From the NCBI GenBank assembly GCA_031841125.1, contig CM063114.1, forward strand, positions 44,227,574 to 44,291,573: a stretch of 64,000 nt of DNA, read 5' to 3'. Below the pieces are notes generated by a model that saw only the letters and a program-made list of their open reading frames with translations, was not told where the DNA came from and searched no databases. Origin of the DNA: Acanthococcus lagerstroemiae. Taxonomy: Eukaryota > Arthropoda > Insecta > Hemiptera > Eriococcidae. Shown one piece after another: positions 54,101 to 64,000 of the stretch; the stretch's first letter is position 1; each line of letters opens with the position of its first letter. Both the position numbers and the translations under genes were made by a program.

Positions 54101-57100
54101 TGTCTAAAATTTCTCTTAAAATAGAATTTAAAATTGAAATCCTGCGTCTTCAGCCAAAATTCGAACTTTTCAATAAAATCCAAAGTCTTCAATCAAAATC
54201 CGAGATCTTCATTGTCGAAGGATTTGAAAAATCAATGTCCAAAATCGGGAATTCGATTTGGAAGATCATGGTTATTTGTGGTTCGGCAGCCACGAACAAA
54301 AGTATCATTCCTTTCAAAGTAATATGTATTTATTAAAATCGAAATCCAAAATCCGAAGTGGGCAAAATCTTGTAAAAGAAAATTTAATCCAAAATGCGAA
54401 GTCCTCCTTTAAAAAAATTTTTGAAATCGATGAACCCTTTGAGAAAATTATTTAAAAATCAGTCTCCAAAATTCGGATTTTGCGTTTTAAAATCGTATAT
54501 GATTTAAATCCTGCCCATTCCCTGCTGGTCTAATGGAGGGTCAGTTTCAGCAAATTTTATTATTGATCATTCCGATTTGTCAGGAATTTGAAAAGTATCA
54601 AACGTCCCTGTGCATTTATTACAGAAGCGATTAATTTATTCGTTTTCAAAATAGTTCTTTCGTTTTTAATCATAATCTCAGTCTTGAAGTTGTGATAACT
54701 TCTCGTATGGAAATCTTAACCTGCCATGCTTTTTCTCCTCCCTTGAGGGGCCAAGGTCCACCCGGCGATCACTGCCGAACTCCCTCGGGTGGCTCCATGT
54801 ATTATGTCGAAGTGCATGAAAATAAAAAATTTGGGTGTTTCTTCTCCACTGTCTTACGTACCTTCGAATAGGCTTAGCGCGGGGCAGAATTACATAATGT
54901 TTTCGATTACACTTAATGCTAATACAACCTTAAAGCTAGATTAAAATTACTCTGTCTGTCCTCAGTCAGTGTTTAAGTCTGCTTCAAGATATTTTTTGTC
55001 GCTTTCGATGTCTCGATCTTTCCCTGTCGGCTTCCATTTTCCTTCCCCGCCCGCCCGCCATTTTGTTATCACGCTTATGACGAGAGGTTCGCTCCAAGTA
55101 GAGGGCGGCCTCCCATGGTCAGACAGTTACTACAAAACTTCTGCCTCAAGTTCAGCCTGCCATGTTACCCTGTAATGAAGTGAGAAACGTCTACTCATCT
55201 ATTTACGTTTGTATCATATCCCAACATCATACCCATCCGATAATGATATTCATCTGAAAACTTGAAATACTCGCGCCTTTTTCTGTAAATGAGCAAGAAC
55301 ATTATTTTGGGAACTATCTACTCGGTTATTACGCTGAGGTCTGTGGATCTCAACCATGCTCAGCTACCATGTTCCAAAGTCTGCCTTACCTTCGCATTCT
55401 CTCTTCTTTTTCGGACCTAACTCTTTATCATAGTGCTGCATATGGTATGATACTTCCCGCCCTCAATTTCATTTTGGTTTGCAGTATTCGAAACATGGAT
55501 CTCAACCATGCTGTGCTACCGTGTTCCAAAGTCAGCCTTACGTTCGCATTCTCTTTTATTGTCCAGACCTAATGGTCTCATAGTGCTGCATATGGTACTT
55601 TTAGATATTCATCCCCAATTTTTCGTATGATGCCCTCTCTTTTCTATGGGTACGCAATTGATTCACGTCGGTATTTGGTGTAGGTGTGAACTGTACACGA
55701 GGTTTTCATTTCGTCTGACAAAGCACGGTTATTTTTCTCCATGCACATTTTCTTGCTTACTCTTGCCTTTGTTGCTGTTTCAGTTTTTGGAATTTTTTCT
55801 GTCTGGGTCGTTCATTTATGTAACCGTGTACATGAGGTATATATATGTGATGTGAAACACCCTGAAATGGTTTTCATCGAATGCTCGGAAAATTCTGAAA
55901 AAATTCCATATCCTTCCCAAATAAAACGAATGTTCGGATGTATACCTTTTTCAAATTTGCTCACAGTTACCGGGCGCCTTTAACATCGTAACCGTTCTGT
56001 AATTTTCCTTATTTTTCGTTTGTTTTATTTCAAGTTTTTCTAAGGTCTTTTTTTATGGCTGACCTAGCTGTTTGGTTTTTCCTTCCTTTCGTTGAATGAT
56101 ATTTTACAGCTTTCGGTTGACGAAATAATACCCGCTGACTGAGTCGTAATTATTGAGTGTTTTGGAAGTAGCAATTCTTATGTCCGATGAAAACATTCTC
56201 CCAAGTTCCACCATTACTTTATGTTGACAATTACAATGTATCATAATGTTTTGATTCAGATTTGGCAACGTAGCCTCTGTGCTTGAAAAAAGACCAAGAT
56301 AAACAAAAATAAATAAAATTATAAATGAACAGGTAATAGTTACTGTATATTGTGTGGTTTGTTAAGCGACGTAAACTGGTTTGCCTAATACGTAAACTTA
56401 CTGAGAAAAGCCGCTCCTTCTATTTTGTTCCCCTTTTCGAGTTGTATTACTGGTTTATACGTACCTTCCTTTACTCTATCTTTCTCTGTCTTTTCACTCT
56501 TCCGATGCTAGAGCACAGTCAAGGCGAACTGGACGGCATGTAGATATCTGGACAGGTAAAGTTTTCTTCTGAATACGTATTCCGATTATTATCTCTCATC
56601 CTTAAATAGATCTGAACTCGAAAACCGTATTCGAGTTAATGAAAAACAAAACGATTTCAAATTTAATTTATGTTTTACGCCAGATGATGTCATTGGCGTG
56701 TGACGCTCGTGATTCGAATCATCGGCAATTTCCAGAATTTTGAAGTTTGTTTCTGCTGTAACTTTCACGTGGATGACCGACATAGCGGTACAAGAACTCA
56801 AGTCTGTTCATCCCCATTGATAAAGGAAGCAGGTTACTGCCTTTGGTTGATGTTGTTTGATTTAGAAATATATGTTTATTGCAGTGCTGTTCTTGAAATT
56901 TATACTAAGCATGACTTTTTTTATTGATTTGGCTGGTTCTTTGCCTCTTCAAACCGCATGTAGTTGGTTTTTCATACATACTGCTGAGAAGAATTGACAC
57001 AACAGTATGTGTATGCTATACTTCCAAGAGTATTGGGAGTATCTTTTTATGAGAGCGGACGCTGTTTGGAAAAAGGTGACACAACAGCGCGTCCCTACTG

Positions 57101-57639
57101 TGTGCATTATTTGATAATAGACAAGTATTATCTTTATTTTTCCTTGAAAACAACAATAATCCAAAAACGATGCATTGGCTTATCTAGTGTCTACCATGCT
57201 ACCCTGGATAGTGCTATGCCAGGTATACACCATGCGATTAAACTAACTCATAGCGTAACAACTGTTGAAACATGGTAGTTTAACCAGGCTACTTTAACTA
57301 GCTACTAGTGTAACAATTATTGACGTACAACTGGTGAAACACAGTAACACTGAATAATACAGGAACATTGATGCTAACTTATATTAACACTATATCACTG
57401 ATTAATGTAGTAACATTTATTGGACTAGTATTGAGTATCCATCTTCTTGAGAACACCAATAATAAATGGAAGGGTCTGCGATAGCGTACCTATGTTACAC
57501 ATTTTCAGCTAATAGTTGGTAAGAGATATTTATATTGAGGACATCCCTTTGTAAGAGGAAGTACAGAGGCAAATATGATGCTATAGTGTGTCTGCAAGGT
57601 TACATTAGGTACCATTATTCGGACTTGAAGGGTTGGCGG
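54101..57639. other. Mostly unique, no assigned gene
   Basis: 54120-54460 repeats CAAAATCCGAA- and TTCGAAAATC-like words, a loose A-rich tandem texture. 54735-54800 can fold around GGTCCACCCGG / TCGGGTGGCTCC. 55340-55590 contains two copies of CTCAACCATGCT-GCTACC-TGTTCCAAAGTC about 130 bp apart. Frames are short; a plus frame 55741-55983 has a hydrophobic start but no family match. Confidence 0.35.
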
Positions 57640-57646
57640 CTGTTCT

Positions 57647-57722
57647 ATGTAGGTAAAATGGATCTCTGCAGGCTGTGTGTGTTAGTAGTAGTGCGTGTAA
57701 CAGCGCTCCATTTTACCTACAT
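57647..57722. repeat. Perfect 16-bp inverted repeat (hairpin)
   Basis: ATGTAGGTAAAATGGA at 57647-57662 and its exact complement at 57707-57722, separated by 44 bases. Weaker pairing extends outward. Likely a MITE end pair or a foldable transcript segment. Confidence 0.6.
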
Positions 57723-57763
57723 GCAAGTTGCAAAAAAATCCACCAGATGTCAGCCACTATTCT

Positions 57764-58276
57764 TCAAAGTCCGAATTTGTCAGCAGATAAGTATTGGATG
57801 TACTTGGCAAAACACATAAAAAATAAAGAAACACACGATAACAGACCAGCAATAAAAAGAACATGTAACTTCCCTACTCGAAGAGGGTCTGCTGGAAAGT
57901 GGAGATGGGTCCTTTGTTCTTTAATTCCGTTGAACGGTTCACTTGGAAGAGTGAATGAACCAGATTCACTGAATAACAGAACAGGAACACCTTCACACTG
58001 CAAAGCTGCAGACTGCAGTCTCGCAGTTCTATCACTCTTATCAACAACACGAACGTACTCTGTAAGGAATTCAGTGAAACAATGCTGAATTTGAATGAAA
58101 CCCACTCCTGGAGCTAGGAAACGTTCTTGTATAATTCTAGAACAAAGGGGGAGACGTTTACAATCTGAACATCCATAACCAAGTTTGTCACCAGTGCTAT
58201 CAAGACAAATGTCAACGAGCACGCCATTTCGAGAACATCGAAAGCTCAGTCCTTTTTTTATTAGGAAGTTAACCAA
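57764..58276 (-). CDS. Candidate Cys-rich membrane-protein exon, unrecognised
   Basis: Minus-strand open stretch of 170 codons ending in TGA. It has no ATG near its start, so if real it is an exon; a possible acceptor AG (ACCAACATAG) lies just upstream at about 58295. The N-terminal half has cysteines at 14, 24, 36, 39, 45, 66 and 94, including a GYGCSDCKRLPLC cluster at 33-45. Residues about 137-156 (KLHVLFIAGLLSCVSLFFMC) form one likely membrane segment, followed by a short polar tail. That arrangement suggests an extracellular disulfide-rich part on a single anchor. I do not recognise the family. A 137-codon frame on the opposite strand (57675-58088) competes with it, and chance open frames of this size are possible in 64 kb. 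Confidence 0.35.
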   Translation of the reverse strand: MVNFLIKKGLSFRCSRNGVLVDICLDSTGDKLGYGCSDCKRLPLCSRIIQERFLAPGVGFIQIQHCFTEFLTEYVRVVDKSDRTARLQSAALQCEGVPVLLFSESGSFTLPSEPFNGIKEQRTHLHFPADPLRVGKLHVLFIAGLLSCVSLFFMCFAKYIQYLSADKFGL

Positions 58277-58804
58277 AAGTACCTATGTTGGTAGTCCTGC
58301 TTCTACAACGAGGGGATAATTCAACTTGTTCATTTAAGGCGTGATCTTTGAACGCCTTTTGCGTGTTATAAAAAATCGTTTTTGAAGGAAAGTTGGTTGA
58401 AATAATTTAAGCAATAGCATCGAGCTATCAGGATAAAAGAGAATTACCTCCATGGATACTTTTTTTTAATGAATTTACATGAAATTGAAAATTGCAATTT
58501 TTCATGTAGAAGCATTGGGAAGCTCAAATAATACCCCAAAGTTTCCAATGTGTTGAGCGTTACTTAGTTTGTGTTAGTGTGTTACACTAGTGCTATCTAG
58601 TAGATGTTAACTTCCCATTATCCTCGTGATAAATAATATGTGTGACGATTGTTCCTCAGTTCGCTTGATGATATATTGCAGTTTACTTTTCCATTCGCCT
58701 TATAATATTCATACTGACATTTCCTTAGTTCATTATTTAAAGTCTGTGTTATGGCATCCCTCCTGGATGCTTCTTGTAATATTTTCAATCCTGCTTCTGG
58801 TATT
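58277..58804. other. No recognisable gene (possible intron or intergenic)
   Basis: T-rich, short frames. It lies between the two minus-strand candidate exons. Confidence 0.4.
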
Positions 58805-58990
58805 CTAATCTATGTTTACAAATTCTCTATCTGCATCATGTATTAAGGGTTTTTTGTGTATTTGTTCTCTAGCTAATTGTTCATTTGCTGTTAGTTCATT
58901 TATAGCATCACATATTCCCACAATTGCCACAGAGGGGAACGCCGTCGTTTTTGACTGCCACAACAATATGGCTTCATCGCTCAAATCTTG
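58805..58990 (-). CDS. Candidate terminal coding exon, unrecognised
   Basis: After a good-looking acceptor on the minus strand (TTTTGATATTTGTTTCAAG), the frame reads LSDEAILLWQSKTTAF, then PSVAIVGICDAINELTANEQ, LAREQIHKKPLIHDADREF and VNID, then TAG. Composition and codon use look protein-like and helical. No domain is recognised. If real it would be the last coding exon of a minus-strand gene with upstream exons possibly near 59.7-60 kb. The stop means it would not splice on to the 57764-58276 frame. Confidence 0.3.
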   Translation of the reverse strand, partial: QDLSDEAILLWQSKTTAFPSVAIVGICDAINELTANEQLAREQIHKKPLIHDADREFVNID

Positions 58991-59112
58991 AAACAAATAT
59001 CAAAATTATCATTAATACTTGGTTATATTTAAGAGGCATAATTCACATCATATTGTTTCTCTGAAACTTTACTGATAAGGGAGAAGGTAGGGCAGAATTG
59101 GATACGTTATGT

Positions 59113-59168
59113 TAGGGCTCTATAGTTTCACCTGGGTATACTAAGCCAGGTGAAACTATAGAGCCCTA
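59113..59168. repeat. Perfect 23-bp stem, 10-base loop
   Basis: Arms 59113-59135 and 59146-59168 are exact complements, reading TAGGGCTCTATAGTTTCACC inward. The loop is GTATACTAAG. The stem is perfect, so it is either recent or maintained. Confidence 0.8.
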
Positions 59169-60972
59169 GTTATGTAACGGATTCTTAACGGAACATGTTT
59201 CACTTGATTCCAGAATTCAGGAACAGTTCACTCCAAGAATTTATTGAGAAGGCTAGTTCCTAATCTTCTTTAAACGTTGTCTTTTTCTTCTTCACATGCC
59301 CTATAATAAATAACTGGGTGACACAGTAATCATTACTGAGAAGCATGTGGCATTAGACTATGAATCACCAAAAAGGGAAATGGTTGACTATACCAAATAC
59401 TACACCGTTGGCGCTTGTTTATGGTGCTACAGCATATATATGGCATACTTCTCTAATAGTTTGTAACATATCTGTTGGATGATAATTCTTTGTAAGAGCG
59501 GGCTCAGAATGCAAGATGATGCATAACGGCATCTACACTCTTTTACAATGGGTTGTTTGTCAACAGATAATATTGGTGGATGTTCTTGGTAAACAGACTA
59601 CCAATGGAAAAGGACGCTGCAACATCAACTTGCTACATTGTTGTCTACACTACACAAGGTAGCACGTTTTAGCCATAATGAACGAATAAAGGGAAAGGCT
59701 TACTAACTCAACCTGTTGGCACTTGCGGGCAAATCAGTGTAACAATGAGTCTTATCATATTACTGTTCTCGCATCTACCAACCAAATATGAACAAATATT
59801 TAAAAGTACTCGTGATGTTATCACTTGCTCCCAGAGAGTGATCAAACCATCTTTGTGTACAAAATGGCGTGTGTCCTTTCTTTCCCGCAGTTCAGCCGTT
59901 GGCGTTATTTTCAGTACCGACTTCGTCACGTTTTGCAACTTTTCAGCACATGCGAGCGGCGCAGGTATTACTACCTCGCATACTCATAATTTATAACTTT
60001 CCAACTGTCCCGCGCACTAATATTGCCGATACTTGTTGAAAATTATTCTGGAAGTTTTCTCAGCTATTCTAGAAATTGAACTGGCGCAGTTCGAAATTTA
60101 TCGTCGGCGTTAATTTCTTCGTGTTAGCTCGATAATAAATTACTATATACGTCCTTACTGCACACATTTCCACCAGTACATTATAAAATGGTTTATGTTA
60201 ACCCAACAACAATCCGTTGAATAATAATTTTGCAGTGATTTTTAATACAATACTAGTATTATATGCAATTTAGCACAGTGTCGACCTAATTACTACTACG
60301 CTGCCTAGGTTTATAAAGCGTGATTCTTTCATGAGTTTTTTCCCTTTCTTTTTCCTTTCCCTTCTTTTTTTCTTCTTTTTTTTTTTCAGTTTCAATCTCA
60401 CGTACTTAAACAGTCTCGAAAAGAAAAACAGAAAACAAATTACGAACGCGCGCTGTCTCTACAGACGACTATATTTGAGACAGTAATTTTTTTATATACC
60501 GTCATTAAACTTGTATAATTGGTCAATTAATTGGTATTTATTGGCGCGAACACATTTTCAAAGCGGTTGGGATTATCTTGCTGACAGGTTTACTGGCTTG
60601 GGAGAAATGAAAAGCACCGACGCAGGAAAATGAGTAGAAACGTTTGAACATTTCGGCTTGGTATGTAATAGTTGTTTTCCTCTCGATGGCGCTGGTTTGG
60701 TAATTCATTTTATATCTTGAGTAATGGATGTAGTATTAATGGGGGTACTGGGAGTGTCAGTTGAAGGTGTTGTAAGTTCCAAAGGTAGTTTGTCTCGGAT
60801 TGCTAAATATAATACTGAGGTTAGCGACATCTTGAACGCGATGTGTGGGTGTTTGAGTATGACATTTTCCACGACGTTGATTGAAGGACAGGGGTAACCG
60901 TTCCCTTCAGTTTTTATTTCATGTCTGAGTGCGAAAGGGTTTGAGAAAATCTATATCAGTCCTAACAGGTAC
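59169..60972. other. No recognisable gene apart from the weak exon at 59.7-60 kb
   Basis: 60340-60400 is a T- and C-rich low-complexity run. 60440-60620 is AT-rich. No repeats with relatives elsewhere in the window. Confidence 0.35.
59700..59985 (-). CDS. Candidate upstream exon, weak
   Basis: Minus-strand frame open from about 59985, reading PAPLACAEKLQNVTKSVLK, ITPTAELRERKDTRHFVHKD and GLITLWEQVITSRVLLNICS. There is no ATG start, and a GT (GTTGGTAG) after SYLV could be a donor. It fits as an exon ahead of 58990-58805, but only by position and composition. Confidence 0.2.
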
Positions 60973-61190
60973 AGGGTAGTCACTTTCTGGAAAACCGGGA
61001 AAAGTCAGGGAGTTGCTGTAATTTTGAATAAAATCGGGGAATTTTTTAAAAATAATGAGAATTAAAGAATGTACTGTCAATGAATGTCAAATTTACTCTC
61101 AGATAGTTAGTGTTTTCAGAGCTGTGTATATGTGGAAAATTGGTCTGGATAACCGGGAAAATTCAGGAAAAATCATTCTAAAAAAAGTGG
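60973..61190. repeat. Dispersed repeat, same family as 1-245
   Basis: Begins CAGGGTAGTCACTTTCTGGA and follows the 1-245 copy to AAAAATCATTCTAAA. A short related phrase (CAGGGTGTCTACTAGGGCAG, with TCATGAAAAGTCAGGA) is at 61897. Confidence 0.6.
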
Positions 61191-62116
61191 CGTTCTCGAG
61201 GTAGTCAAAATGAGGTACAAACGGAATCGACATAACGTAACCTGGATGTGTCCTAAATTTACTCAAAGTGAATCCCACGAGCTATGTATCTGAGTCGGAA
61301 TACCTCATCACAGAGTGTGACTGTCCTCAACAAATCCTAAGAAAGTCAAGTCTTAGGGTTATCTAGTTGTAACAGAATCAGAACGAGTTTCATCAATTCG
61401 AATGAATCTCATGGAGTTCAAACTTCTTAAAGCTCTGTAATGTCGTTGTTGAAGTCTCATTTCTCCGTGTCCCTTTTATGACTTTCTCATATCATTTTCT
61501 AAATTCCAACTCTACTCAATAAAACGGAACCGCCGCTCAAGTTGTGGAGAAAATGTGAGTCAAGAGCAACGATACAGCCTACGGGACTTGTTATGGCTCG
61601 TATCACGAGTAGGACGAAGTGAGAACTCGAGAGAGTGTTTCGGAGACAGTGCAGAGAATGTGCCAAGAAGTGTCACACAAAGGTACGAGATTTCGGAAAC
61701 CTTTGCATCGTCGGAAAAATTGTGACGCTGTAGGTCATTTCCTTTTGGTGAAGCTTCCTTCTTTATTCATTAAACTTGCTTCATCCCCCTCCCTTCGTTC
61801 TAGTCCGTGCCTTATTTTTGGAGCATGTGGACAATGGCTGTCTTCTGGTTACGTTTGTGGCTCTTTTTGTGTTCGCGTTTATTGTAGGCGAATTCAGGGT
61901 GTCTACTAGGGCAGGAAGTCATGAAAAGTCAGGATTGTTGAAAGTAGGCGAGGAAGTCGAGAAAATGTCAGGGAATTTCGAGGAATTTATCGAAAGATCA
62001 GGAAAAAATAGTAAATTACCGTTCAGAAGCAGATTCTGTAGGAAATCTTGTTATATGAATAAATGGGGATCAAGAAATGATAGTGTATGGACGTAATGAA
62101 TTCATACAGGAAACCA
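61191..62116. other. No recognisable gene
   Basis: Plus frames of about 96-106 codons at 61619-62096 show no motifs. The second lies across the CAGGGTGTC repeat and is not convincing. Confidence 0.4.
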
Positions 62117-62354
62117 CAGGGACGTACCGATGGGCAAAAGTAAGGGGGGCACAGGGGAAGCTTGCCCTCCCCCAAGCACCTCCACAAATTTGGGAAATTT
62201 TAGTAGATGGATCAAAAGTTGGGAAAGTCTAACAAGTCGAAAGGCTTTTTTGTTAGCTAATATTATAACATGTTAATACTTGGGAATTTTGAGTAGAGGA
62301 AATTGGGAATTTTCGCGTCCCCCCTTCTCCCGGAAAAACGTTGTTACGTCCGTG
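62117..62354. mobile_element. hAT-type MITE, 238 bp
   Basis: Ends CAGGGACGTACCGATGGG and the complement of CACGGACGTAACAACG. G- and C-runs lie inside the ends. Same terminus type as 46781-47069. No target duplication visible; another MITE starts at the next base. Confidence 0.6.
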
Positions 62355-62602
62355 CGCGGGTCTAGAGTCAAAATCGCGTAAGTCCGACGGCCATTTTGGT
62401 TTTTTTGCAGAAATGTGTTTCCGACACTGCTCTGCATCGTGTGTGATACCAGGAAAGTCCAAAAAATGCCGCGAAAGGCTCAAAATTATTTCGACGCGTT
62501 ACCAACGAAAATACAGATGATGGAGCACTGTAACCAGTTTTTTGCAAATCCTGAAAAATTTGCCAAAATGGACTTACGCGGATTTGACTCCGGGCCCGCG
62601 TC
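62355..62602. mobile_element. MITE, 248 bp
   Basis: Ends CGCGGGTCTAGAGTCAAAAT and the complement of CGCGGGCCCGGAGTCAAATC. The match continues through CGCGTAAGTCC and CCATTTTGG. The central part is non-coding. Directly abuts the hAT-type MITE. Confidence 0.75.
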
Positions 62603-63838
62603 TGGGAAACTCTTACCTCCCTCTCTTCACTATTCAGTTCGCGCAACATTTTATAATAGTTTTATGCCAAAATGGAAATAAAAAGGGTTAGGAAAAAGAA
62701 ACAAACATTTTGAAGCGTACGTGGACACCTTGGAATTAGGGACTAAATGCGATTGAAAAAATGTTTCTATGACAGACGGGAGTTTGCTCAAAATTGTCGT
62801 CGGGTCCTTCTGAGTGACATCTCAGAATCCCACCACCGCCTCTTGTGCTAAATTTTTTTGCTGGTTCAAAGCCTCCATTTAAAAAAATTTTTATTTTGGG
62901 AACTATCATCGATATCAAAAAATGTCTCAAACAAAATTTGTTCTAAATCGGATTTCTTCTAAAAAGGGTTGTATGCACTTTTTTTTTTTGTATCTGCTCC
63001 CTGCTTGCGCAAGCGAGGGTTGAAATTGATCAGTTTTTAGACTATAGTTCAACACAGGCATTATGGAAGGGGAGTAATTTTTTGACACTTATCGTCGGTG
63101 GGGGAGGGGGCAGGGTAGATCGGATCCCTATTTCCATTACAGTCCATTATCCACCTTACTGATTTTCCATTCATTAGAAATTTTTTCGTCCTCACTCTTC
63201 CTCACTCTCCTGTCCCCCCAGGAACCACCGATGGTAGTTTTGCATTTCTATGTGTTTTTCTAGATTTTTGAGTTTTTTTTCCCCTTTCTTTTCTTTTCTT
63301 TTCTTGGAAGAAAATTAAGTTGGAAATCGAGATACCGTGTGTAAGGTATTTGGGGCTGCAGTATTCAAATGACAATAGTTTCCTCTTCACTTCGAGTTTG
63401 GGTTATCCGGGGAATGTTGCGAGGCTTAAAATGAGGTCAAATATTATATATATGTCTGTTCTTGGTTTTCGGGGTCGCTGAATTCATTTTCATATTATCA
63501 TCTCCCTAAAATCGAAATTGTGGCATCTGGGGACGGTGAGGGATCTGGAAAATGAATTTGTTGAAAAATGCAACATGGATATCAAATTGTAGGTTTTCAG
63601 GGTGGCCGAATTCAATCTTAACTTTCCTTTCCTTCACATTTGAGAATTGTGGCACCTGGAAGAAGGAGTGAAGGTGGGACTGAGGTCAGATGCGATATGT
63701 ATGTCTATTCGTAGGCTTTCAGGGTCGCCTAATTCATTTTCAGTATTGTTGTCATCCTCAAATCAAAATTGTGGTACCTAGAATAGAGGATCTAAGGAAG
63801 TGAAATACTATCTGCGAATATAATACATATATCTTTGC
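62603..63838. other. No recognisable gene; loose duplications at 63400-63830
   Basis: From about 63440 a phrase TTTTC-GGGTCGC-GAATTCA, followed by AAATCGAAATTGTGGCA-CTGG, recurs three times at intervals of 115-130 bp (near 63464, 63596, 63717). This is an old tandem repeat. Nothing coding. Confidence 0.5.
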
Positions 63839-63839
63839 G

Positions 63840-64000
63840 TGACTGAAGTGGCACTGTATGCGTCGAATGCTCAGACCTTGTATTCCATTGCACTCTTTCT
63901 CAGGTTGCTGTTAAGGATCAGCTCAGTAGACTCACGTTTACAGCCAAAGTGAGATTTTACTAAGTTCTTTGCCTTTGACTTCATTGGGTGCTGGATACTT
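63840..64000 (-). mobile_element. LINE 3' end, same family as 45170-45825, cut by window end
   Basis: Matches 45185-45345 in order: GGCACTGTATGCG, AATGCTCAGACCTTGTA, GTTAAGGATCAGCTCAGTAG, CCTTTGACTTCATTGGGTGC. On the minus strand it encodes YPAPNEVKGKEL, aligned with YPAPSEVKGIEL of the first copy. The RNase H part would lie beyond the window. Confidence 0.8.

Noticed and set aside
1..64000. Bacterial or viral segment
   Set aside because: No densely packed long frames, ribosome sites or operons. The content is eukaryotic transposons, SINEs and minisatellites.

Overview
This is a gene-poor stretch of a metazoan nuclear genome, most likely an arthropod and probably an insect. The DNA is AT-rich. 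It carries intron-era repeats, tRNA-derived SINEs, RTE-type and Jockey-type LINEs, hAT and TA-target inverted-repeat elements, a Helitron and several minisatellites. A hemipteran is possible, but nothing in the sequence fixes the order. I found no operons, CRISPR array, rRNA gene or intact tRNA gene, and no host gene I can name.

Layout. 0-4 kb: inverted-repeat elements, a 256-bp tandem repeat, then the 5' end of a Helitron cut by a 5'-truncated LINE whose reverse-transcriptase frame is still open. 6-10.4 kb: a decayed, nearly complete RTE LINE on the minus strand, flanked by direct repeats of about 430 bp and itself interrupted by a foldback element. 11-14 kb: half copies of a TA-target MITE family and an 85-bp minisatellite. 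16-17.4 kb: a hAT (DUF659) transposase remnant next to a deleted RTE copy. 18.7-23.2 kb: a TIR element interrupted by a SINE with a 13-bp target duplication, a second SINE, a Charlie-like hAT element with transposase remnants, and two MITEs. 25.6-26.5 kb: a 173-bp minisatellite. 26.7-32 kb: LINE fragments, palindromic MITEs, a second SINE copy and a 585-bp foldback element.

33.07-35.54 kb: a non-autonomous Helitron with a GC-rich hairpin and CTAG at its 3' end and a tandem array of its own 5' ends. 36-40.7 kb: a Jockey fragment, MITEs and a duplicated repeat block. 42-48 kb: small MITEs, a GTTC-rich tract, a LINE RNase H remnant, and a 120-bp minisatellite split by a 1.2-kb hAT element with a perfect 8-bp target duplication. 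49-54 kb: a 155-bp minisatellite and several hAT-type MITEs. 54-64 kb is mostly unique. It holds two or three weak candidate minus-strand exons (57.7-59.9 kb), perfect hairpins, MITEs, and the 3' end of another RNase H LINE running off the window.

Most recognisable coding sequence is dead transposon. Seven of eight assignable LINE pieces lie on the minus strand, which would fit a window inside a large plus-strand intron, though the sample is small. The useful information is the nesting order of insertions, the target duplications, and how the non-autonomous families are built.
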